11,118 nt of DNA, taken from contig JAOXYB010056201.1 of NCBI GenBank assembly GCA_028565635.1, forward strand, positions 1 through 11,118. The letters run 5' to 3'. This DNA is from Phoronis ovalis (taxonomy: Eukaryota; Phoronida; Phoronidae). Positions 1 through 9,900 of the stretch are shown one piece after another. The notes beneath the pieces are model-generated. The model was not told the origin of the DNA and ran no database searches. It saw only the letters and a list, made by a program, of their open reading frames with translations. A program made the translations under genes and the position numbers. Positions within the stretch are counted from its first letter, which is position 1. Each line of letters opens with the position of its first letter.

Positions 1-729
1 ATTTTTTTCATATAAAATAAATGTTTTCTGAAACTTTAACATTCATGCTATGTTATGGTGGTATTTTTAGACTTGTGCATACAACGCACAAAATTTAATT
101 AATTTTTTACGACATCTCAAAAATCATAACTAAAGGTACATCCTACAGCAAAATCCTGCATATCTAAATTGGAGCTAACTACGTTTTTAAGAAGTAAACA
201 ATACTTCCATCATTTGGTTTGACCGAACTGTAAATACTGTGAATAATCTTTGAATTACTAATTAATGTTTAAAAATAATTTAAATTGGGTTTCTTGTGCA
301 ATCATGTAAATAATGTTTGATATATTTTTTCAGTTTCTTTATGAATCTCTTTTGAGTTTATCGGCTTGATGTTAAAGTAAAAGAGAACTTTGTTACCATT
401 TTTAAATTGCACAAGGGATTTTGATTATATAATCAATTTTTTATTTCCGAAAAACACTAAATTGATTATATTATATAATAAAAATCCCTGGTGCAATTTA
501 AAAATGGTCAAAATCCAAATTAAGGGAGTATTGATTAGTTGCTAAAAATATAGTTAGCCCAAATTTTTATCTACTGAGTTTTCCTGTAGGATGTACCTAA
601 CGATTTTCATAGGGTGTAATTAAACACTAATTAAATTTCATACATTTTACACAATAGTTTGAAAATACCATTATGACATAGCTTGGATGTTAAAGTTTTA
701 GAAAACATCTCTTTTGAGTGAAAAAAATG
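1..729. mobile_element. Degenerate foldback / MITE-like element (left end cut by window)
   Basis: The two outer arms, about 1-226 and 508-729, are inverted copies of each other, roughly three-quarters identical by eye. Landmarks include a perfect 14-bp pair (GGTACATCCTACAG at 135-148 and its complement at 584-597). Another is the AACTTTAACAT region near 32-42 and its complement near 687-698. No coding capacity is visible in either strand. The outer left end and target duplication lie outside the window. It sits in the intron downstream of exon 18. A non-autonomous DNA transposon is the likely origin; the superfamily is not identifiable from the ends visible here. Confidence 0.75.
395..508. 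repeat. Strong inner palindrome of the foldback element
   Basis: An arm at 395-437 (ACCATTTTTAAATTGCAC, then AAGGGATTTTGATTATATAATCAAT) pairs with 461-508 with one clear mismatch and a small AT insertion. The loop is about 23 nt. This palindrome is much better preserved than the outer arms and could form a long cruciform or RNA hairpin. Confidence 0.8.
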
Positions 730-885
730 TAATGGGGATTTTTCAAGAATTTTTATTGAAACAGTGACGACGGCCCAGCTTAGCCTTAAACTTGTAATTT
801 ATCAGATAAATTGAAAACTTATAACATAACGGTGTTTGACAATGACCTCTTGGGGCATCCTCAAGATAAGTTTTTGTGTACATAC
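730..885. other. Intron remainder between the foldback element and exon 18 donor
   Basis: Unique AT-rich sequence with no exon-like frame. A short GC-richer patch near 765-785 (GACGACGGCCCAGC) may be flank or a degraded transposon edge. Confidence 0.4.
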
Positions 886-992
886 TTATCTGACTCCGTT
901 TCTTCAACTTCATCTATGGCAATGTCAACATGGTCAGAGTCACCTGTCAAACTATGTACAAGCACACAGTCGTGCATACTGTTTTCATGTAC
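886..992 (-). CDS. VPS13: VPS13 window exon 18: variable acidic segment
   Basis: Phase 0 start after TTCCTAG, exit in phase 2 at GATAA|GTATGT. It encodes VHENSMHDCVLVHSLTGDSD then HVDIAIDEVEETESD. The position corresponds to the variable stretch after 'LNSLGLTISV' in human VPS13A, which also ends in a polar, acidic loop. Conservation is weak; phase, splice sites and an open frame are the evidence. The next exon is not in the window, because 1-729 is occupied by a repeat element. Confidence 0.72.
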
Positions 993-3900
993 CTAGGAAA
1001 ATATGATAATCATGTTACATGTAAATAATTCAGATTTATATATAAAATAGTTCCTACGAGCAAGCCAATGTCCCAGTTGGATACCACAGGTAAAGAAGAG
1101 TAGCCTCTCTTCCAAACTGTTACTATCCAAATGCCTGCACACAAATCAAATCAATGAATACATGCAAACCACTGGAAACTGATGAGAAAGTACAGGAATG
1201 AATACTTACAGGAGTGCCTTCATTGAGACACAGCTTTGTGTGGAGACCCAGCAGGTTGTAGACTTCAAGCTGAGGCAGGTCATGCTTTGCTCTAAGTTGA
1301 CCATCTTGCCTGCTTAAAGCCTTCAAGAAAAATACAAATTTTCACAAAAGTTATTCAATACGAATAATGGGCATCAGCTACATTGCAAACAATTCCAATA
1401 ATAGCAAAGTATAGCATGGCAGTTGAACATAATCGAGTGGTTTGAACTCAAGTATACTAAGTAGAAAGGTATCTTAATGAGCATTCTCACCTGTGACACA
1501 TTCATAATGATGTCCATAGCATTAGCTGTGAGGTTTAGAAGCAGCTGATCCCGAGAGGTCATCACCATATACCAACATTCTGTCTGTTCCACGGTCCCAT
1601 CTACATCGTCATACCCAATTTCTGGAGACCCTGTCATAAGAGTAACAAAAGTATTACAAATTAAATCTATTTAATAATTTTTTTTTCCATTCTGAGACAA
1701 CAAATTTCAGTTACTGTATGCATTTGGTGGGACTTTGTACATCCAATGCCATTTATAGAACTGCCTAGTATATTAGAATTATTCTGGCCCCGTCATCAGA
1801 CATGTGGTGATCCTTTTAGAATTATTCTTGCCCTGTCATCAGACATGTGGTGATCCTTTTAGAATTATTCTTGCCCTGTCATCAGACATGTGGTGATCCT
1901 TCACAAGGCATCTCATTTATTATGGGATGACCTGATAACAATGACATATTTCATCCGCAGATAGACAGAACACAGGCAGATCAATCACTTTTGAAATGGG
2001 GCAATAAAAATTACAAAAATAATATAACATGAGGCATTTTACTATATTGTAATAAATTACAAAATGTCACAGTTAAGAGTATGCAACATGCTGGTAGGTA
2101 AAAATAGGAGTCACTGTGGTGACCAATGCATGCTGTAGCAGACAGTAGTGGAATATGCACTAGCACTGCACACAATGAATGTTCTACAAGGAAAAGCTAA
2201 ATAAATCATGTCAGGAATACATTACACATTCAGGAATATCGACCTTTGAACCTTTGAATAATATAACTTGTCTACTCATGCAAAACACACAATCAGAGTT
2301 CAAAGTAGAAGTAAAGAAATGCTTCATGCCACTCCATACACTGGTTCTTCAAAAGTCACACTATGTTAAGCATGCTTTAAATGCAGAAATAAACAAACCA
2401 ACAGGATAATAAATTCAGAGATGTTACTATTAAACAGTCAAGTGAAAACAATTCCAAGTAAAGACTACAAATATTAACTACAAAATAAGAATAAAAGAAA
2501 GTCTCATGTTTCCATGGTATAAACCAAAAACTGCAGATATATGTAAAAAGCTTTTTTGAAAGTGAGGCTCATTATACAAGCTAATTCAAGCAAAATCTGA
2601 CTTAAAAAAAATTATAAGAACAATAACTGAATTATCTAAGCAGGATGCACCAATCAATTGAAAGACAGCAGTGAGATATAATTATCAATTAAATTTAATT
2701 CAAGCAGAAAGAATATAATGACTCACACTAAATCTCAACAAAATGGATGGCAGGAGATCAAGAATTATGAACTAAGACAATTATCTAACCAGAATCCAAG
2801 TGTACAGGGCCAACGGAAGTAAGAAACACAGGTTTGTCGTAGGCGGAATCTAAAGCATCATCAAAATCACTGTCGCCATCATCTGCAGCATTGTCACTAA
2901 TGTCGGCTTCATCACCGTCGTCACTATCACTAAATAGTTGACCAAAAGTGCTTGAAATTTTTGCAAGAAAAGACTCCGGCTCTGAGTCGGATTCACCTTG
3001 AATGTCACTGTGGTGACTTATGGCATCTGAAATATATTAGTCAGGTCTGGCAATGCTTTGGTACAGGTTTGATTGTAATAGATAAAATATGCGGATTTAA
3101 TCTAATAGATGCAACCTACAATGAAAGCGCTATTACTATTCTGGTGTTTATTATGGACAGTGGTAAGAAAGAGATAAATATGTCTTACTATAGGAAATGG
3201 GTTTTTAAAAATCAATTATATAAGCTCAATATATTCAGTTTACAGTTTGATTCTAACAGTTCACAATGAACAAGACTGAAAATATATAATTAGTTACAAA
3301 ACTATCAGTTGCCCTAGGAAGGGAGAAAATTTGTGATTGAAAAGGGTGTAAAAGAAAGTACAAAACATTACCACTTCTTTCACTTGGATGCCTAGGTTTT
3401 AATGACCTTGACCTTCTTATGATTGTAACATCTGCTTCATTATCAGTTTCAGTCTCTGAGCTCCTCTCTCCACCATGTGAAGCGTGACTAGCAAACAGAC
3501 TATGTACATGTCCATCAACAGCATCGGGAGACTCTAAAATGTCATCTTTTGATGTAAAAGCTATGGGATGACTTGGAGCTTGAATCAACTGAAAGATTGA
3601 ATAACAAGTAAATTATTATTAATATATAAAGCAATGTAATTATATAAAATTGTATCACTTTATTTTCTTACAATTTTTGCACTCAACTCAATTTAGTCCA
3701 CTACAACCAAGAACGACCTCCCAGTCTCCCCTCTATGCTTCACGGAACTAAAGAATTACAGTATTCTTAGAAGGAAGTTCCATATTGCTTCATTGTTTAC
3801 CTTAACCAAAACCTCCCATGGTCTGTAGACTCCTTCATTTTCCATTACTGGCTCAATTAATGGCTGCCATACATCCAGTTTCTCGTTGTAAAACCGTGTA

Positions 3901-6900
3901 TGCAGGTGTAGTTCACAGTGTATCGAAAGCTACAAGAGTTATGCAAAGCATAATATAACAAGTCACCAACAGAGCAACGTTTGTGATATCAACCAGATAT
4001 TGCGAATGTAAACATATTAAAGAACCCTATGCAAGGCCATAAAACCCACGTCATCTGACATGATCTGACATCATTGGACAGAATATAGGCTATGCAACAC
4101 TTCATATAGCCTAGCTTCATTCTATCATTTTTTAACATTAAAATGGTAGTAACTTCCATAAATAAACTATTCTAATGTTGAAATTAAAATTACTCGACGA
4201 ATATATTTTTACCTGTTTTGACCAGTCTTGAATCTCTGCATCTAATGACGTCTCAATGATTAACATCGGTAAATTGTTATCCAAGTTTTCCATTTCAAAT
4301 ACAACTACAAGTTCCTTGATGTCTGCACTAAGTGTTTCACATGCTAGTTCTGTTTTTTTAAGTGAAACTTTCTGTCTACTGGTATCTTGAATAGAAATTA
4401 GATTTAAAAATCAGCCAATGAAATCTGAGATAGACCCTCCCAGTAGGTGGATACGAGTTAATGCCATTAAAATATGTAAAACAATGACTAATTATTATTT
4501 AATGATCAAATCTGTAAAACATAAAAATAAATTAATTTTTATAATTTCTATATTAATTAAGGGCTGTTCCAGTAAAAAAAGTGGGGGAGGGGGGGGGAAG
4601 GCAGTTGTAATAAAAAATTGTGGGTGGTTGTGTTCAGAATTATGGGTGGTTGCATTACAAGCTAATTAAAAATTATGGGTGGTGGGTATAAAATGAAAGT
4701 GCCTTCCCCCCCCCTCCCCCACTTTTTTTACTGGAACAGCCCTAAATATAAATTAGTAAAGATATATGAATTTAAATTTAATACTTAAATAACTGTAAGT
4801 AAATTGAGAAAGTAATATTTTCATTCCTAAAAACAAAACTATACATTTTGTAAAACAGTATAGCTACTGATACAAATGACTTTGCTTAGAAATTAACACA
4901 ACAACACAACATATCGTCTAAATATGACAAATGCTAATGGGGACCAAAGAATCTTAAGCAGTTAATTCATTGCTATAGCAAACTAAGCCATTTGTTTTCC
5001 AATTCACATTGAAAACTTACAATATTTGACATTGTTGAAATTTAAAACCAATAAACTGGAAATTAAAATGATTACCTTCACCAAGGTCGAGGAATGGTTT
5101 AGCTGAGGCAGGTTTTACGTGCCAAAACCCCTCGTCGGGAGGCCGCTTGACAGTCGATTTTTCATCTTCTTTTTCTTCCTTCAAAAAATGATAATTATAT
5201 TCAAGTAAATATACAAAGGTTTAAAAAAAACAATTAATTAGAACATAAGTATCATATAGCAATAATTGATTTTTTTTATTAATAACTTAAATGTAGATGT
5301 TAATTAAATTCTCAGTCTAAGATTTCTGATCACATTTCAATGGGTCTTTTGTACAAAATTATTTTTATTTATATTTTTGAATAAACTTTTAAAACATTAA
5401 TATCTTATGTTACTTCGAACTTTTTAAGGATAAAATGGCCAGTGTCTTTTGTTGTGGAGAAATACTGCAGCTCTATACTTTTTTAAAATTATTATAACTG
5501 AAACTAGAATTAATAAATACAAATATTCTTAAAAGTTCAGTTCCAGTTATTTTCAAATAAAGAATTCAGATCACTCTTGAAAACAATTAATATAAAAATT
5601 ATATAATTCTAAAGATTTTACACACTAAACTTTTAATAACAACATGACACCATTAAAACCATGTAAAATCAAGTCTATAAGATTTCTATCTAGTAGATTA
5701 TCTCCCCTTTACCTGGCCTGTTCCTGTGATGACTTGTATCACATCTAAAATCATGTTGACTGTTGTAGCAGAGACATGCAGTTGCAGGTGTTCTACAGCA
5801 AAGTCCATGTTGATCTCACTACCTGGGGAAGCAACGCTTTGGGTCAATTCTATGTTACAAGGGTGTAGAACCTAAATATTAAACAGTGCTTAAATTATTT
5901 GACCCCATTACAATAGAATACAGCTACTATAAGACCGCAATTTTTAAATCTGTTCAAACATATTTAAGAACATTTTTTACGTAGTTTACAAGTGTTTTTA
6001 ATGACAATTGTACAAAGTGACAAATAGCCATTTGCTGTTTCAGCAACATCTCATGTGACCGGTGAATACTTAATATTAATTATGGACTGGCAGAGGGCGA
6101 CATGGTGATATAAATAATCCAAAAGATACAATACGACGAGGTCTTTATTGTATTTCGGAGTTCTTATTACTAATTATGTAGTTGGATTTTCTGCAAAATT
6201 ATTATAATAACAACTGCTAATTATAAAAGGCTTTAAAATACAACTGACGTTTCTGCAAATTTTCTCAAACAATAGAAGCATGCTGGAATGAATGGACATT
6301 TAGGATGTAACTCACTATTCTTGCAGTGCTTTTACGTTTCCTGTAGACGCACGACAGGATGGTAACATCATGTAATCTAGCTACTACATCCTGCTTTCCC
6401 AAATGACTGCAGAAATCTAACTCCCCAACAGCCTAAACATAAATACCTCAGTTTCTTAAAAGATTAAAACCACAAAAAAATTTTTTGACTTACATTTTAA
6501 TTTCTGACATTTCCTAAAGATACATTTTGGGAATTTCATGATTCTACAGTGGGAAATATTTAAATTCGCTTATTAATAAATGATTTAAAAGCATGCTTTT
6601 GTTTAAACACAGACAAATATTAAAGGACGACTGACACTCCTCCAATTAAAGCTTTTCGAAAACAATTCCAACAGGTGGTAACAGCTAAAATCAGTTCATT
6701 GATCATTGCAATTACAAGAAAGGTATTATATTGGACATGTTTTACTAATTATATCAGCAGATAACGCACTCACTAACCTTTAGTACAAGAACTTTGCTAT
6801 GTACATCTTTTGGATCTGCAAACAGTACAATTTCTGGTTCTTTGACCACTGCCTGTATTGACAGCTTGGTAAGTGAATCATTGTCTGAGCCTGTAGCTGA

Positions 6901-9900
6901 GGGAAGCTCTACAAAAAGGTACTAAAACTTTAAGGCGGTGTACTAATAAGAAAAAAATTGCATACACGGTAAAGCCAGGATGCACAAATTTTGTTTTTGT
7001 AATAAATCCATAAAGACCCAAACATACATGACAAAACCTCCCGAATTTAACCTGATAGTGTATAAAGCCTTCACATACAAATTTGAGTTAGTTTTTTAAC
7101 ATTTGATGAGTACACGAGTATCGTGTGATCAGTAATTTGCAGACAATGACTGGCCTGAGTTAATAATATCTGAAAGTCAAAAAGACAGACTTACATTTAT
7201 TTAGTAGGATATAATACCTCTAATATCCCGCACAAACAAGCATGATGTACCAACCTGAGCCTGGCGCCGTGAGATCTGGAATATCTTTGCCAGATGTGAG
7301 CGAATTCATAACAAAATCATAAATGGTCATAAAATATGGCACACATACATTCAAACGGATCTTCTCAACTTTTGCATTTACTGAAAGAAAATGTCATGAT
7401 AATAATTTTAAACAATTACGACACAGACACGTTCTATAGGTTAAGAATAATCATAGGTACAGGCAAAACATCAAAAGTTGACGGTAAAGTCAAGGATCAA
7501 AAGTTTACAATATACATGTAGGCAAGAAATCATTCGTATACGGTACAAAATGCTTACGGACTTTGCAAGACTACAATTAAAACTAGTTAGAATACGGAGG
7601 ATCGAAATATAATTCATAAGCCTTTTTATACAAAAAACTTATTGAACTTATCATTACTTGTTTGATTTCCCTGTGGTGTCTGACTGAACAAGAAATCAAT
7701 CATAGGCACTGCAGTGCTGCCATCTCTAGGTCGCTTTAAGTCAAATGACGTTTGCAACATCCTGGAAATATCATCATGGAGCAATAAGACAATCATTAAG
7801 GAAGAGTTACAATGGCAGTTCAGAAGTACAACATGTACTACACTTTATTAACCTTTTGTAATCATTGTAGTGTGAAAATGGCATTGTCACCCATTTGAGA
7901 TTTTACTATAATAATTATAATTAATATAATTATTGCAAATTTTCTGTAAAGTTTACTATCAACATAGGTATGGAACTTGCTTTGACATAAATCCCTACGG
8001 TAAATTCAGAAGCAATGTATTATAAAGTCAGAGATATTATTCTCCAAAACTCACCTCTTTTCAGCTAAATCACTGTTCTTTCTCAAATCATCTAAGCTGA
8101 CAGACAGAAGGGTGACATGAACTTTCATTGCACTTCTCATATTTATATCAGCGTTCAGGTTAATAGTGCTGACGGTAAACTGAGAAAGAGGCTTGTATGG
8201 ATTATCATCGACCAGCATCTACAAAACATTGTTGATTAAGGAATTAACAGGAATTTGGCTCATCTTTAATCATTCAGTTCTGTCAATGGAACCCTGAGTT
8301 TGGTAAAAAATTGATAAAACAGGTTATTACCTTGAAACTAAGGTAGATTTTGAAAAAAAGAAAGGACGAGATGCTTCGATAAATGCTGAGCTCAGTAAGA
8401 ATGCTTAATAAATTATTTTATTTCCTAAATTGCAAATAAACTTTACATAATTTTTTCTATAACCTTGTATGATTTTATTTATCATCATGGTTAAAATTGT
8501 ATGCCAAAATACCTAACCAGTGACGTGGACAATTCCTGTTAAAAAGTTTTCTATCGCAAATCCATGCGACTCTATGAGGAGATAATTGGTGACCTTCACT
8601 TACTAAATCAGTGTCTGCATGCACAGCGTTCTCTAATAACTGTATATTCATTCCTTTAGCAACAAATTTCACAGCCATCAGTTTTGTATTCTCATTTTCA
8701 TCACCACTCGTCTCTTCTATCAGTGGTGCGACCGCTTCAATACTAGACTGAGCATGGATGGTTCTAGTAGCAATAACAGGACTTTCTGTTCGTCCATGAC
8801 TTGGTTTTGAAGATTCATTCAAATTTTCTGTTAGAACTGCCACAGCCAATTGTAAATCATCACTTGTAATGGATACCTGCAGCAAATATAAAATACATAG
8901 CCACATCCAACTGCTGGTAGGGAACTATGAAACAGGCATCTAAACTAACATTCATAATGTAACAGACTTCTTTCTACTGGGCTTTTCGCATGCACTAAAT
9001 GTAGTCATCGATTCAAACACAAATGTTCCTAGCATGCCTCATTGTGAATATTTTTTAAATATTAAAATATTCACAACAGACTACGAATGTTTAGATTTGT
9101 GATCAATAGCTCCACCATATACATGCGAAAGGTCTATAGCAGTTTGTTAATTTCACCACTAGGTGGAAACACATGTTAATTCCATTCATAAAATGAATGC
9201 AAAACATTATAGTTTACTTTGTATAATTTCCAAATCTTGTATGAATTTAGAAAAATGTAAATGAAACTTTATCACTACATGTTTAATGAATAAATATGAA
9301 TTAAATGATGATTTTTGAAAAACAACTGAAACTGTTACAGCTACGCTACACTACACTACACTACGCTACGCTAGCCCATAAATCTCACATTTATGAACCT
9401 TAGTATGTCAATATGGATGAAATGTAAAATTAATTTGATATTTACCTGTTATAAATAATCAAACCCCATTATAACAGTGGTTACCAAAAATCAAATTAAA
9501 ATGTTATATGTTTCATAAATATCTACCAGTTTGATGTGTTGATTCCTACTGTTGCAGTAGAAATTTTAGAAAGAAACAGTATTTTTATAATTTGAAAGTT
9601 ACAAGTTAAAATAAGATTTTTATTGTTAATACCTTCCAACTTTAAAAAATAAGCTTATTCATCATCTCCTTGCACATTTACTAACCTGGACAGTTTCCAT
9701 TTTCCCTGTAACATCATACTGCACATCATCTTCTATAACTGACAGAACTCTTTTAAAATCAACTTCCAGTTTTATCGGATGTACAATAACATGGTCTAAT
9801 GTAAAGGTGACATCTTCATCCCTTGATGTATTTGTAGCCCTATAACAATAATTTCAGTTCAAATTCATTATTTTCGAGATAACTTAATACATGACTGCAT

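Larger units (their letters stand above)
8877..9685. other. Intron between exons 3 and 4, with an old inverted repeat and a microsatellite
   Basis: 809 nt. It contains the inverted repeat at 8961-9148 and the CTACR array at 9341-9373. The remainder is AT-rich without coding signal. Confidence 0.8.

Noticed and set aside
811-996. Plus-strand open frame of 61 codons
   Set aside because: It is the antisense shadow of exon 18.
1773-1901. CRISPR array
   Set aside because: Three direct repeats with no spacers between them, in an intron of an animal-type gene.
2179-2409. Plus-strand open frame of 76 codons in the largest intron
   Set aside because: No recognisable domain, no promoter or splice context, and a length that arises easily by chance.
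2110-3016. Two copies of GTCACTGTGGTGAC (near 2111 and 3004) as a paired regulatory site
   Set aside because: One copy is coding sequence in exon 15, the other is intronic; a 14-bp imperfect palindrome shared twice is weak evidence for a shared function.
2952-3269. Plus-strand open frame of 105 codons
   Set aside because: It runs antisense to exon 15 and continues into intron sequence; no recognisable domain, and the minus-strand frame explains the coding signal.
3253-3371. Extension of exon 14 into the following intron
   Set aside because: The GTAATG donor joins in the correct phase to exon 15; the read-through is low-complexity and ends in a stop.
4418-4669. Plus-strand open frame of 83 codons
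   Set aside because: It reads across the MITE arm (the run of Gly codons is the G-tract) and into its interior, so it is not a gene.
7336-7521. Plus-strand open frame of 61 codons
   Set aside because: It overlaps exon 7 antisense and extends into an AT-rich intron with no coding character.
8475-8603. Extension of exon 4 by 43 codons without splicing
   Set aside because: A strong GTAAGTG donor sits at 8603, the next exon joins in phase 0 with conserved VPS13 sequence, and the extension does not resemble the family.
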